A stretch of 64,000 nucleotides of DNA from DATFVA01 sp963743325 (GCA_963743325.1 CAVUOZ010000010.1:186001-250000), one strand, 5' to 3'. Counted from the first letter of the stretch, positions 26,814 to 35,884 are shown. Program-made: numbers and translations. The notes: generated from the letters alone by a model not told the origin.

Positions 26814-27236
26814 TTATCTTCTGCCGCTCCTTTTATTGCCTTTGGGCCCTGTTCCATCACAGCTGCCTGTCCCGGGGCCAGGACCGTATCCCGTCCCATC
26901 GCGCGGTCCTACTCCGCCGTGTCCTGTTCCGTCACCGGGACCATACCCGTTTCCGTTACCTTGCTTATTGTTGTATTTATAGTTATTCCTGCACCAGAAA
27001 CCGTACTGGTTTCCGGTTCTGTTTTGCTGTTTTACAATATCAGGGTCAATACAGTTAGGAACACCGTCTCCGTCGGAATCAATTGCATTATCATTTATCC
27101 CGTCGTTATTAATGTCGACAAATCCTTTACCTGTCTTGTTAACATGGTTTTGTGCTTTTAATTCAGAGCTGTTGAGATATAATCCCAGTATCAAAACCAT
27201 CCCAGAAGTCATCAGAAATTTCACTGTGTTTTTCAT
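26814..27236 (-). CDS. Secreted Ca-binding-like Gly-rich protein, predicted sigma-54 target
   Basis: The product has 140 residues with a signal peptide (VKFLMTSGMVLILGLYLNSSELKAQ). The mature N-terminus has two thrombospondin-3/EF-loop-like motifs (DINNDGIND and DSDGDGVPNCIDPD), which are calcium-binding types. The C-terminal third is Gly/Asn/Arg-rich low complexity (GNGNGYGPGDGTGHGG and onwards) and ends basic (RSGRR). AAAGGAG precedes the ATG. A TGGCAC-N5-TTG promoter and two operator-like dyads lie upstream, shared in form with the gene at 32225. It is divergent from the kinase gene. The function is unknown; assembly into or around the envelope is inferred. Confidence 0.7.
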   Translation of the reverse strand: MKNTVKFLMTSGMVLILGLYLNSSELKAQNHVNKTGKGFVDINNDGINDNAIDSDGDGVPNCIDPDIVKQQNRTGNQYGFWCRNNYKYNNKQGNGNGYGPGDGTGHGGVGPRDGTGYGPGPGTGSCDGTGPKGNKRSGRR

Positions 27237-27289
27237 TTCTATCTCCTTTTCAATTTAGTATTTTAAGGGACGTCCTTTCCTGTCTTCTA

Positions 27290-27305
27290 CTCAACGGATG
27301 TGCCA
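27290..27305 (-). promoter_or_regulatory. Candidate sigma-54 promoter
   Basis: On the minus strand TGGCAC-ATCCG-TTGAG matches the -24 box perfectly and the TTG of the -12 box at the exact 5-base spacing. The usual C after TTG is missing. It lies 54-69 bases before the ATG at 27236. Confidence 0.6.
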
Positions 27306-27353
27306 TAAATAAATTATTCGGTTTGGGGAGATTTTTAATGTGTATAGCACTTT

Positions 27354-27393
27354 CTCGACCTTATAGGCGTTTTACCGCGACCATCAGGACGAA
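27354..27393. promoter_or_regulatory. Two tandem activator-site dyads
   Basis: CTCGACC-TTAT-AGGCGTT (27354-27371) and CGCGACC-ATCA-GGACGAA (27376-27393) have centres 22 bp apart, 50-100 bp upstream of the sigma-54-like promoter. The same CGACC-N4-GG arrangement occurs at 32311-32349. They are proposed binding sites for the NtrC-type regulator. They also lie 64-103 bases before the kinase start, so autoregulation is possible. Confidence 0.55.
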
Positions 27394-27456
27394 TATTTTC
27401 CCTGGAATCCTGTTTATAATTAAAGAATCAAATGTATGTGAAGGTATGAGAATTGC

Positions 27457-29475
27457 TTGGAATACATTGTGAAATGGAAATATAAACTCCGTCCTTCTGC
27501 CGTCATTGCTATTACAGTGGTAATCGGAATTGTGATGATTACCTCTGCTTATTTTGAGCTCAGGCAGGGGAAGGATGAACTTTATCATATCCTGAATGAA
27601 CAGTCTCTGGCGTTAATTGAAACCATAACCGAAAGTTCTGTTAATACAATCAACTCGGGTTTTGAGATAGAAGATCTGATTACCGAACGTCTTCTGAATA
27701 ACGCCCGTTTAATAAAAGACCTTGATGAGAAAGGAAATCTCTCAAGACAAAAACTGATTGACATCGGTCGGGTAAATAATTTATACCGGATAAACATTTT
27801 TGATAATTCAGGTAATAGGGTATTATCAAACCGCATTCCGGAACCAGATCATATCCACGGTGAAGAAAACATCAACAGACGCGGTGAGATTGAACCGATC
27901 TTAAATGGTTCAACTGATGAGCTTATAATAGGATTAAAAGATGCAGAATTCAGCAGCGGGCAGAGATATGCAGTAGCTGTTGCAAGAACCAGAAGCAAAG
28001 GTGCAATCGTAGTTAATCTTGATGCGAAGGATTTGCTTGAGTTCAGAAAGAGAATCGGTATAGGGAAGATCATACAGGATATCTCTAAAAACTCAGGCAT
28101 TAGGTATATCGCATTACAGGATTCAGGCGGTATACTTGCGGCAAGTATAAATGTTGATTCACTGGATGCTATCAGGGAAGATAAATTCCTTCAGAAGGCA
28201 CTGGAGAGTGATTTGGTTTATTACAGAACTATTTTATTCGGTGATACTGATGTCTATGAAGTTGTTAAAAGATTAAAGTATGAAAATTCAGTTGTGGGAA
28301 TATTCAGAATAGGTCTTTCTCTCGAGGCGCTGAAAAATGTTGAAATCCGTGCTTATAACAGAATACTGATTATAACTCTCATTCTTGCTGCAATTTCCAT
28401 TATTACGCTGAGTATAGTTTTTACATCTCAAAATCTAAGGACAATTTCAGAAGAATTCAAAAAGTTTAAAACTTTTACAGGTTCCATTCTGAAAAATATG
28501 GATGAAGCGGTAATTGTTATAAATAAAGATTTAGTCGTCTCTCTCTTTAATCGTTCTGCGCAAAGACTCTTTAAGATTAAAGAAGCAGAAGTCACAGGCA
28601 GGAATCTGAATGAGATAAATACTTTTATTTTCCTGACGGAATTATTGAAATCGGAGAGAAACAGTGAGAAAAAGTTAAATATAGCAGGCGAAGATAAATA
28701 TCTCTTAATCAGCGCTACAACCAATTACAACGAACAGAATGTTATTGAAAGCTATACAGTCGTCTTCAACGATATTACCGAAAGGAAAAATCTCGAGGAA
28801 AATTCCAGGCGGAACGAGAAACTGACTGCAATGGGAGAGCTGGCATCAGGTGTCGCGCACGAAATAAGGAATCCTATTAATGCAATAGGAATGATTGCAC
28901 AGCGCATCCAGAAAGAATTTGCTCCCGGTGATAATAATGATGAATTTAATTCCATCACAAATCTTTTAAGAACTGAAGTAACCAGGATAAACAAAATTAT
29001 AAAGCAATTTCTTGATTACGCCAAACCTCTTGAAGTTAAACAGGCTGAGGTTGAAGCAGATGATTATTTCAACCAGATTTATCAGCTTTTCTATGTACAG
29101 GCAGACAAACGCAAGATAAGTTTCAGATTGATTTCTGAAAATCCCTGTAAAGTCAGGCTCGATCCCGAATTAATGAAGCAGGCTTTGATGAATCTGATCC
29201 AAAATGCTTTTGATGCTGTAGAGGAGGGAGGCAGGATTCTCCTGGATTACAAGTGCCTTAATGACAAGCTGGAAATAATAATATCTGATAACGGCAAAGG
29301 CATTCCTGATGAAGCCAGGAAGAAGATTTTCGACTTATATTACACATCAAGGAATGACGGAACGGGCATAGGGCTGAGTATTACCCAAAAAATAATTGAA
29401 CAGCACAGAGGCACAATTTCATTTGAAAGCTTCATTAATAAAGGAACAACATTCAAAATTGTAATACCGCAATGA
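27457..29475 (+). CDS. Membrane sensor histidine kinase, NtrB-like partner
   Basis: The product has 672 residues. TM1 (about 12-32, AVIAITVVIGIVMITSAYF), a ~260-residue periplasmic sensor region, TM2 (about 302-325, ILIITLILAAISIITLSIVF), a PAS domain (345-445, GSILKNMDEAVIVINKDLVV), a HisKA box with phospho-His468 (SGVAHEIRNPINAIG), N box (LIQNAFDAVEEGG), G1 (ISDNGKGIP) and G2 (DGTGIGLSI). All catalytic motifs are intact. The start is uncertain: TTG at 27457 or GTG at 27469, since nearby ATGs are out of frame. It overlaps the regulator gene by 4 bases (ATGA). The sensor input is unknown. Confidence 0.92.
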   Translation: MEYIVKWKYKLRPSAVIAITVVIGIVMITSAYFELRQGKDELYHILNEQSLALIETITESSVNTINSGFEIEDLITERLLNNARLIKDLDEKGNLSRQKLIDIGRVNNLYRINIFDNSGNRVLSNRIPEPDHIHGEENINRRGEIEPILNGSTDELIIGLKDAEFSSGQRYAVAVARTRSKGAIVVNLDAKDLLEFRKRIGIGKIIQDISKNSGIRYIALQDSGGILAASINVDSLDAIREDKFLQKALESDLVYYRTILFGDTDVYEVVKRLKYENSVVGIFRIGLSLEALKNVEIRAYNRILIITLILAAISIITLSIVFTSQNLRTISEEFKKFKTFTGSILKNMDEAVIVINKDLVVSLFNRSAQRLFKIKEAEVTGRNLNEINTFIFLTELLKSERNSEKKLNIAGEDKYLLISATTNYNEQNVIESYTVVFNDITERKNLEENSRRNEKLTAMGELASGVAHEIRNPINAIGMIAQRIQKEFAPGDNNDEFNSITNLLRTEVTRINKIIKQFLDYAKPLEVKQAEVEADDYFNQIYQLFYVQADKRKISFRLISENPCKVRLDPELMKQALMNLIQNAFDAVEEGGRILLDYKCLNDKLEIIISDNGKGIPDEARKKIFDLYYTSRNDGTGIGLSITQKIIEQHRGTISFESFINKGTTFKIVIPQ

Positions 29476-30842
29476 AAGATTATAACATTTTAATTATAGA
29501 TGACGAACAAACTCAAAGGGATATTTTAACAGGTTACCTGAAAAAGAAAGGTTATCATCTTCTTTCTGCAGCATCAGGTGAAGAAGGAATTAAACTGGTT
29601 AAACAGAACGTGGTTGATATAATCCTTTCTGATTTCAAAATGCCCGATAAAACAGGACTGGAGCTTCTTGAAGAAGTTAAAAAAATAAACCCGGAGATAA
29701 GTTTCGTCATTATCACTGCATACAGCACAATTGAGAATGCGGTCAAAGCAATGCGTCTTGGAGCCTATGATTATATCTCCAAACCTGTGGATTTAGACGA
29801 ACTTGATCTGATGATTGAAAGAATAATTGAACATAGTAGCCTGCAATCTGAAATAAAGAACTTAAGATCGCAGCTGCAGGAAAAACATAAGATAACGTCT
29901 ATCATTTCCCATTCACCCGGAATGGAGGAAGTTTTAAGTCTTGCTTCAAGGGCTGCGGACAGTAATGCCTCAATACTTATTACCGGGGAAAACGGAACCG
30001 GAAAAGAAGTGCTTGCCAAGGCAGTACATTTTATCAGCCAGAGAAAAGAAGGTCCCTTCGTTGCTGTTAACGTTCCCGCGCTGTCCGAAAACCTCCTGGA
30101 GAGCGAGTTATTCGGACATGAAAAAGGTTCCTTCACTGGTGCAGACCGGATGCGGAAAGGGAGATTTGAGATAGCAGGCGGCGGAACAATCTTCCTGGAT
30201 GAGATTGGAGAGATCCCGCCTTCAATGCAGGTAAAGCTCCTGCGTGTTCTGCAGGAGCGCGAAATCGAGCGTGTAGGCGGTACAGAAAAGATTCCGGTAG
30301 ATGTAAGAATAATATCTGCTACAAACCGTGACCTGGATCAGAAAATTAAAGAAGGAACATTCCGCGAAGACCTTTTCTATAGACTTAATGTAGTGACTAT
30401 TAATATTCCTCCTTTGCGGGAAAGAAAAGAGGATATTGTACCGCTTATAGAATTCTTTATTAAAAAATATTCTGAACAGAACAATAAGAAAGACATTGAA
30501 ATTTCCAGGGAAGTTGTTGATAATCTTTTGAAATATAATTTCCCGGGCAATGTTAGAGAGCTTGAAAACATAATCGAGAGAGCTGTGGTTTTGTCACGCA
30601 GCAGCATGGTTACAGTAAACGACCTGCCTATGAATATAAAGGGATTTAAGGAGGAAATTGATATTAAAATTTTTCAGGATGAAACGATGAATGATAAAGT
30701 AGAAGCCGTCGAGAAAGCAATGATTTATGATGCACTTGCTAAAATGAACGGCAACCAGACCCAGGCCGGAAAGTTACTTGGAATAACAGAACGGAATCTC
30801 CGTTACAAAATGAAAAAATACGGTATCAAATTTCAGAAGTGA
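29472..30842 (+). CDS. NtrC-family sigma-54-dependent response regulator
   Basis: The product has 456 residues. The receiver (1-120) has Asp54 in ILSDFKMPD and Lys104 in ISKPVD. The AAA+ domain has Walker A GENGTGKE (172-179), the sigma-54 contact loop GSFTGA (219-224, Ser for the usual Ala), Walker B FLDEIGE (241-247), and RVGGTEKIPVDVRIISATNRD. The Fis-type helix-turn-helix is at 420-456 (GNQTQAGKLLGITERNLRYKM). It is translationally coupled to the kinase. The two sigma-54-like promoters with matching upstream dyads on either side are its likely targets. Its stop lies one base from that of the converging gene. Confidence 0.95.
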   Translation: MKDYNILIIDDEQTQRDILTGYLKKKGYHLLSAASGEEGIKLVKQNVVDIILSDFKMPDKTGLELLEEVKKINPEISFVIITAYSTIENAVKAMRLGAYDYISKPVDLDELDLMIERIIEHSSLQSEIKNLRSQLQEKHKITSIISHSPGMEEVLSLASRAADSNASILITGENGTGKEVLAKAVHFISQRKEGPFVAVNVPALSENLLESELFGHEKGSFTGADRMRKGRFEIAGGGTIFLDEIGEIPPSMQVKLLRVLQEREIERVGGTEKIPVDVRIISATNRDLDQKIKEGTFREDLFYRLNVVTINIPPLRERKEDIVPLIEFFIKKYSEQNNKKDIEISREVVDNLLKYNFPGNVRELENIIERAVVLSRSSMVTVNDLPMNIKGFKEEIDIKIFQDETMNDKVEAVEKAMIYDALAKMNGNQTQAGKLLGITERNLRYKMKKYGIKFQK

Positions 30843-30843
30843 A

Positions 30844-31941
30844 TTAAAAGCCCCACTCAAGATTTATTGCAGTAAGATTATTATCGTAGTCGTAGTAGTA
30901 GTCGTTTGATTTATTTACCAGGTAGTTATAGCTGAGTGAAAGACCAAGACCATCGATAATACCGGATAAATTAAAATCCAACTCAGCACCCATAGCGTAG
31001 TAATTATCTTCCCTTAATATATCTGTCTCAATCCCACTCCCAAGGGCTACCGGAAGATTATTAAAATTCCTCTGCATATAAGTGAACTCCCCTTTTAAAA
31101 TAATATCAGCGGATAATAATTGAATAAGAGATACGCCTGCTTCAATACCGTCATTCGAATAAACATCATTAAATATTTCTTCTTCGTAATAAATATAATC
31201 AGAGAAAGTTATATACCTGTTCCCGGTTGTCAGGTTTTTCCTGTAGATAAAATACCCGCTCAGTCCGGTGGATTCAGTTAAGTTCTGAGCAAGCTGGACA
31301 TAACTTTTCCACTGGAAGATTTCATCTGCAATGTCGGGAGAATTATACTTGAGTTTGTATGACTTAAAATCAATTTCGGTTCCGAGTGATAAAGTTGTTT
31401 TTGTAGGAAATGTGCTGCTGTATTTTACAAATCCCCGGTGTTCGTAATGAGTAAAGGTTTGAAAATTTATATAATTATTGTAGTAGAAAAGATATCCCGT
31501 AAGGAAATAATCCGTCTCATTAATAAAATGCCTGTAGTTTGTATAAGCCGATAACTGAGAAAGATCATAGACTGTCATTTCATCGCGGTTAATCCTTTTT
31601 GCAAAATTTATTCCCACGTTAAAAGGATTACCATCTTCAGAAATAAAATAAGTGTTAACAATGCCCAGTTTATGAGAGTTAGAAGATTTAAAGTTATAAT
31701 CCCTGAAGTATGTAACATTGCCGTTGTAATAAAGCTGCAGATTATTATCATCAGATTCAAAATCATATCCCGCATCGAGAGAACCGCTATGGACTATATC
31801 AGATATCTTTTCAAAATTATTGTAGATATTATCGTCGTAATAGTTTTCCAGGCGTGTGTTTAATGAAAGTTGGGAGAAACTCACTGAAGATATTGCCACT
31901 GATATGAACAAGCAGATAGAGGCAGCAGAAATGCATTTCAT
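30844..31941 (-). CDS. Outer-membrane beta-barrel protein of the kinase/NtrC locus
   Basis: The product has 365 residues with a signal peptide (ISAASICLFISVAISSVSFSQ). The body alternates amphipathic strands with Tyr/Asn/Asp-rich turns (NLQLYYNGNVTYFRDYNF, YFLTGYLFYYNNYINF, SGYFIYRKNLTTGNRY) and ends with aromatic-terminated strands (LSLSYNYLVNK, TAINLEWGF). This fits a 14-18-strand barrel, as in secreted-polymer export or biofilm barrels; no closer family is certain. Its start overlaps the preceding gene (32225) by 4 bases, so the two are one operon behind the sigma-54-like promoter. It converges on the regulator gene with one base between the stops. Confidence 0.75.
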   Translation of the reverse strand: MKCISAASICLFISVAISSVSFSQLSLNTRLENYYDDNIYNNFEKISDIVHSGSLDAGYDFESDDNNLQLYYNGNVTYFRDYNFKSSNSHKLGIVNTYFISEDGNPFNVGINFAKRINRDEMTVYDLSQLSAYTNYRHFINETDYFLTGYLFYYNNYINFQTFTHYEHRGFVKYSSTFPTKTTLSLGTEIDFKSYKLKYNSPDIADEIFQWKSYVQLAQNLTESTGLSGYFIYRKNLTTGNRYITFSDYIYYEEEIFNDVYSNDGIEAGVSLIQLLSADIILKGEFTYMQRNFNNLPVALGSGIETDILREDNYYAMGAELDFNLSGIIDGLGLSLSYNYLVNKSNDYYYDYDNNLTAINLEWGF

Positions 31942-32225
31942 TGCCGCCCTCGTCCGCCCTGATGTCCTTCACTGTTTTGTCCTGCCCGGTGCCGCTTCCG
32001 TAATTTTTCTAACAGCAACCCTTTAACACGCTGGTCGCATATACCGTCGCCATCCTTGTCAATGAATACATCCTTATTTCGTTTCCTGGCGGTTTCTGTT
32101 TCCTTTTCCCGTTTTTCAGTTTGAATAGTTTCTTTATCACGTGCTTTAGTACTGTCAGATTCCTGTGCTAAAACAGAAACAGAAAAAAGTATAAAAAATA
32201 CTGCGGCAGATATAAGTGTCTTCAT
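31938..32225 (-). CDS. Small secreted DxDGDG protein, predicted sigma-54 target
   Basis: The product has 95 residues. ATG at 32225 is chosen because GGAGG lies 6-7 bases upstream; the frame reaches 32255, but that would run into the promoter. A signal peptide (LISAAVFFILFSVSVLAQ) is followed by a charged coiled segment (KARDKETIQTEKREKETETA), one calcium-type loop (FIDKDGDGICDQR) and a basic Gly/Arg/His/Gln-rich tail (GHQGGRGRQ). It shares this design with the gene at 27236: export signal, DxDGDG loop, Gly/Arg tail. It is the first gene of an operon with the barrel at 30844. Confidence 0.7.
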   Translation of the reverse strand: MKTLISAAVFFILFSVSVLAQESDSTKARDKETIQTEKREKETETARKRNKDVFIDKDGDGICDQRVKGLLLEKLRKRHRAGQNSEGHQGGRGRQ

Positions 32226-32246
32226 ATTTACCTCCGGACAATTAAA

Positions 32247-32262
32247 GACAAACAAAGTGCCA
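32247..32262 (-). promoter_or_regulatory. Candidate sigma-54 promoter
   Basis: On the minus strand TGGCAC-TTTGT-TTGTC has a perfect -24 box, exact 5-base spacing and TTG at -12, though the conserved C after TTG is T. It would start transcription just ahead of the GGAGG of the 32225 gene. Confidence 0.6.
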
Positions 32263-32310
32263 CCTAATTGTTTAACGGATTTGCAGTTTAGAATTAAATC
32301 TTATGAGAAA

Positions 32311-32349
32311 ATCGACTCTTTAGGTCACCTAATCGACCAAAAGGTCGAT
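32311..32349. promoter_or_regulatory. Two tandem activator-site dyads
   Basis: ATCGACC-AAAA-GGTCGAT (32332-32349) is a perfect inverted repeat with 7-bp arms. ATCGACT-N5-GGTCACC (32311-32329) is a weaker copy with its centre about 20 bp away. They sit 49-87 bases upstream of the sigma-54-like promoter, matching the arrangement near 27354. Confidence 0.6.
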
Positions 32350-32714
32350 ATCTGATTAATTATTTTTACTTCTTGGGAAGCGGGCGAAATTCAATCCCTT
32401 GCAGAAACTCTCTGCCCTGGTACGGTATTCATCGCAAAATTCAACCCCTCCTTGACACGGTTACAATTATACATTACGTCCTATATTTAAAAACTTTTGA
32501 GATAAAAACGATACAATATTGCACATAAATTTATTTTATTATTAAAAGAATTCGCATTAAATTTTAAGGAGCAACGGGTTGAGTGGATTGACAAACTTGC
32601 CTGCGATATGCAAAGGTTGAGGGAATGACCAGATGTTTAAAACCGAGGATTTGATTTTTATAAATCATTATTAATTTTTAATTTTATATTATTGATTTTT
32701 ATTAATTACCGGGT
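32350..32714. other. Non-coding stretch ahead of the receptor unit
   Basis: This is AT-rich sequence with no gene. A TTGACA at 32453 has no acceptable -10 at 16-18 bases. The dispersed CTTGCC repeat (weak copy, 32584-32616) is the only recognisable element. Confidence 0.45.
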
Positions 32715-33260
32715 ATTGTTCTGAAAAAATCAATTACAATATTACTTACTGTCGTATTTATTTATAATACAGCAGGATTTTTGTTAGTTCACCCCCTGCT
32801 GGTAAACTACTACAAACAAATGGGGATGCGACAGGCATCGGACGTTTCCGGGGAAAAATTAATTGAACTGATAATCCTTAAAAAAGATGAGGTACTTTCC
32901 CACAAATTAAACTATCTGAAAATTCATTCCCTCGAGTTCCGGCTAAACGGCAAATTGTACGATATCGTAAGAGAAGTCGACAAAGATTCTCTGATTTATC
33001 TTTACTGCATTAATGATAAAAAAGAAGAACAGCTGGAGAAAGAGTTTGGTAAAAAAACAGAAGATAACGCGTCAAACAGGGCACAGGAACCGGATAGCTT
33101 AAGTCAATATTCTCCTCTGCTCTCGGAAGCGATCTGTTATTTAAATCTCGAACGGATGAATGCCGGGCATTCTGAAATTAAAATTTTTAACAAGGCAATT
33201 TTAGCCCAGTATTGGGGTGACATACCGACACCGCCGCCCAGATTCCTATCAGCTCTTTAA
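32715..33260 (+). CDS. Membrane-anchored protein of unknown function upstream of a TonB receptor
   Basis: Codons from 32715 read as a typical N-terminal anchor (KKSITILLTVVFIYNTAGFLLVHPLLVNYY) but no ATG or GTG is present. CTG at 32721 or ATT at 32715 would be the start; TTG at 32781 would remove the anchor. The soluble part (about 120 residues) has KKDEVLSHKLNYLKIHSLEFRLNGKLYDIV, LYCINDKKEEQLEKEFGK and an acidic/polar linker, ending PTPPPRFLSAL. I do not recognise the family. It lies 116 bases before the receptor gene with no terminator between, so co-transcription is likely. Confidence 0.6.
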   Translation: MVLKKSITILLTVVFIYNTAGFLLVHPLLVNYYKQMGMRQASDVSGEKLIELIILKKDEVLSHKLNYLKIHSLEFRLNGKLYDIVREVDKDSLIYLYCINDKKEEQLEKEFGKKTEDNASNRAQEPDSLSQYSPLLSEAICYLNLERMNAGHSEIKIFNKAILAQYWGDIPTPPPRFLSAL

Positions 33261-33376
33261 ATTAACTCAAATACTATTGATACCGGGATAACAGCAGTAA
33301 ACAGAGTATCAGTAAAGAGGCTGTTATTTCAGCTAAATTTTGTTGAATAACTAAATCAGGAGTTGAAAGGAATTTT

Positions 33377-35518
33377 ATGAAAAAATTATTTATTCTTTTA
33401 ATTGTACTTAATATTACTGCAACAGTATCCTTTGCCCAGGAGAAAAAGGAAATCAAAGATACTGTAAAGTATGAAATGGAACAGGTCACTGTTTCAGCCA
33501 CAAGATATCCCGAGAAAGTGCTGGAGATCCCTTATGCGGTTTCAATCGTTCCGCAGAAGGACTTAATCAATATAAAGGGTTACGGCTTAGATGAAGCGCT
33601 TATGAAAATTCCGGGTGTGCTTGCGCAATCAAGAGACGGCAACCAGGATGTCCGGCTGGTAATAAGAGGTTTCGGAGCGAGAGGTGCCGGCGACAGATCA
33701 AATTCCGGAACTTCAAGGGGTATCAGGATTATGCTGGACGGAATACCTGAAACAGAGCCTGATGGAAGAACTTCATTTGATGATATAGATCTGACATTAT
33801 CAAATTATGTTGATGTAATCCGGTCAAATTCTTCAGCGCTTTGGGGAAATGCGAGCGGTGGTGTAGTCAATGTTTCAACGGTACCGGTATTCACCGGTGA
33901 TAACTTATATCTTGGCGGCATGGGCGGCGGTTATGGTCTTCAAAAGTATTTTATGCGTGCAGGTTCAGTCCTTGGAGCCGGAAGACTCTCAGCATCATTT
34001 TCCTATACTCAATTTGACGGCTGGCGTCAGCATTCAGCCAGTAAAAGAGGGATAGGAAATCTTGGTTTGATTTCACAGCTCAGTCCGGGCACGGACCTCG
34101 GTGTCTATATAGTTGGAACGAGTAATATCTTTCACATCCCCGGTCCGTTAACACAGGCACAGTATGACACTGATCCAACTCAGGCTAATCCCGTATATGC
34201 AGCCAGGGATGAAAGAAGATACAACAGGCTTGGCCGGATTGGTGTCACACTTGATCATCAGATTAATAAGATGAACGGGCTTTCCGGGATGCTCTTTGTT
34301 AATCCTAAATATCTCCAGAGATCGGAAAGAGGAACTTTCAGAGATTTTACAAGATATCATCTTGGCGGCAACCTTATGTATACAAACAATTTAGACTTCA
34401 GTGCTGATGTTAACAACAAATTAATTGCAGGTATAGATGAAGCCTATCAGGATGGCGCAATTCTATTCTATAGTCTGTCTGAAACAAACGGAAGAGGAGA
34501 TGAATTAAGAGACAATAAAAGAGAAGGTGCTAACAATTTCGGTGCTTTTTTCCAGGATGAGATCAGGGTAAATGATAAGATCAGCATAATCGCCGGGGGA
34601 AGGTATGATGATATTACATACTATGCCGAAAGTTATATTGAGAGCGGGTTTGGAAAGCAGGCAAAATCATTTACTCATTTCACACCGAAAGCCGGCATTA
34701 CGTATATGTTTACACCCACGCACAGCATATATGCAAACCTTGGAGGCGGTGTCGAAATTCCGGCAGGCAATGAAACAGATCCTGCAGGAACATTCGGGCA
34801 GGATACAGTTTATCTTCTGAACCCGCTGCTTGATCCAATTACTTCCACAACAATTGAAGCCGGTACAAAACAACTTCTCTATATTAACAATTCTTCTTTT
34901 TTCCGCTCCTTCAATTACGATTTAGCACTCTATTATATTATAGTGAATAATGATATAATTCCTTACCGGGGCGGCAGGTTCTATTTTACTGCGGGAGAAA
35001 CTAACAGGATGGGAGTTGAAATCGGACTCAACCTTCAATTCGCTTACGGGTTATCACTTGAAGGATCATTAACTTATTCACAAAACAAGTATAAAAATTA
35101 TGTAGTCGATTCAGTGTATTATGGAAATCCGGAAGCGTCTGCGGATTATTCGGATAATAAGGTGGCGGGACTTCCCGATTATTTTTATTATGCTGGAATC
35201 GCATATCAGCCTGAATTATTAAAGGGTTTATACTTTAATATAAATATGAATGGCATTGCCAAATATTTTGTCGATGATGCCAACTCAATCGAGGTGCCTT
35301 CATACAACATCTTCGGTTTTACAGTCGGGATAAATGAGGGTATAAAACTGTCGGATCATTTTTCGATACTCGGGTTTATTACAGTCAATAATTTAACGGA
35401 TGTAAAATATATAGGATCAGCTTTTATCAATCCGGACATTGTTGATGGCGTGCCGGTTTATATCGAGCCTGGATTACCTCGTAATTTTATAGCATCATTA
35501 TCGTTAGGATTTAATTAA
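33377..35518 (+). CDS. TonB-dependent outer-membrane receptor
   Basis: The product has 713 residues. GTTGAAAGGA precedes the ATG, and the signal peptide is FILLIVLNITATVSFAQ. A TonB-box-like segment (YEMEQVTVSATRYPEKV) leads into the plug (about 50-165: IPGVLAQSRDGNQDVRLVIRGFG, GIRIMLDGIPETEPDGRTSFDDID, SSALWGNASGGVVNV). A 22-strand-type barrel follows, with FAAF-like FGAFFQDEIRV and a C-terminal strand PRNFIASLSLGFN. Such receptors take up chelated metals or other ligands using TonB energy. Position before a zinc-type ABC system suggests a metal cargo, but a strong terminator separates them. The fold is certain, the substrate is not. Confidence 0.93.
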   Translation: MKKLFILLIVLNITATVSFAQEKKEIKDTVKYEMEQVTVSATRYPEKVLEIPYAVSIVPQKDLINIKGYGLDEALMKIPGVLAQSRDGNQDVRLVIRGFGARGAGDRSNSGTSRGIRIMLDGIPETEPDGRTSFDDIDLTLSNYVDVIRSNSSALWGNASGGVVNVSTVPVFTGDNLYLGGMGGGYGLQKYFMRAGSVLGAGRLSASFSYTQFDGWRQHSASKRGIGNLGLISQLSPGTDLGVYIVGTSNIFHIPGPLTQAQYDTDPTQANPVYAARDERRYNRLGRIGVTLDHQINKMNGLSGMLFVNPKYLQRSERGTFRDFTRYHLGGNLMYTNNLDFSADVNNKLIAGIDEAYQDGAILFYSLSETNGRGDELRDNKREGANNFGAFFQDEIRVNDKISIIAGGRYDDITYYAESYIESGFGKQAKSFTHFTPKAGITYMFTPTHSIYANLGGGVEIPAGNETDPAGTFGQDTVYLLNPLLDPITSTTIEAGTKQLLYINNSSFFRSFNYDLALYYIIVNNDIIPYRGGRFYFTAGETNRMGVEIGLNLQFAYGLSLEGSLTYSQNKYKNYVVDSVYYGNPEASADYSDNKVAGLPDYFYYAGIAYQPELLKGLYFNINMNGIAKYFVDDANSIEVPSYNIFGFTVGINEGIKLSDHFSILGFITVNNLTDVKYIGSAFINPDIVDGVPVYIEPGLPRNFIASLSLGFN

Positions 35519-35572
35519 TTCTATCGGCAAGCTAAAAGCCTGCAACGCATATAACGGTAAGAAAAAGTTCTG

Positions 35573-35602
35573 CCCGGTAACTCCTCTGTTACCGGGTTTT
35601 TT
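35573..35602 (+). terminator. Terminator after the TonB receptor
   Basis: CCCGGTAAC/GTTACCGGG, 9-bp perfect stem, followed by six Ts. It separates the receptor from the ABC transporter unit. Confidence 0.88.
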
Positions 35603-35884
35603 ATTTTTGTTCACTTTCTAACTCAATGACGGCACTGCTTTCCCGGAGTATTTTAAGTCAGCCATGCTGTTGCTGCACACTATTCCCAGACATAATCGAA
35701 TACTTCACCGCATATTACCTTATTATCTGCTTGTAATTTTCTTGCATATAATCAGATCGAAACCTGATTATTAAAATTAAACCTTCCGGGTTAGATAGTT
35801 AATCTTGGCAACTCCTTGCTGGATATGTTTTTTGCTGCTGATCACTTGCATTATGGTTAAGTAAGTTTATATTTGGCAGGTCAA
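35603..35884. other. Promoter region of the metal-transport unit
   Basis: No gene is present. The only clear feature is the dyad at 35748. This is where a metal-sensing repressor would be expected to act. Confidence 0.4.
35748..35771. promoter_or_regulatory. Inverted repeat, possible operator
   Basis: ATAATCAG-N8-CTGATTAT has perfect 8-bp arms, 114 bases before the first gene of the metal-transport unit. It is AT-rich like Fur/Zur boxes but does not match a standard one. Without a T-run it is not a terminator. Confidence 0.35.

Noticed and set aside
26785..27161. Two plus-strand frames rich in Pro/Val opposite the Gly-rich protein
   Set aside because: They are the antisense reading of the Gly/Asp low-complexity gene at 26814-27236, which has a signal peptide, ribosome site and promoter.
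32453..32480. TTGACA as a housekeeping -35 box for the 32715 gene
   Set aside because: No acceptable -10 hexamer occurs at 16-18 bases.
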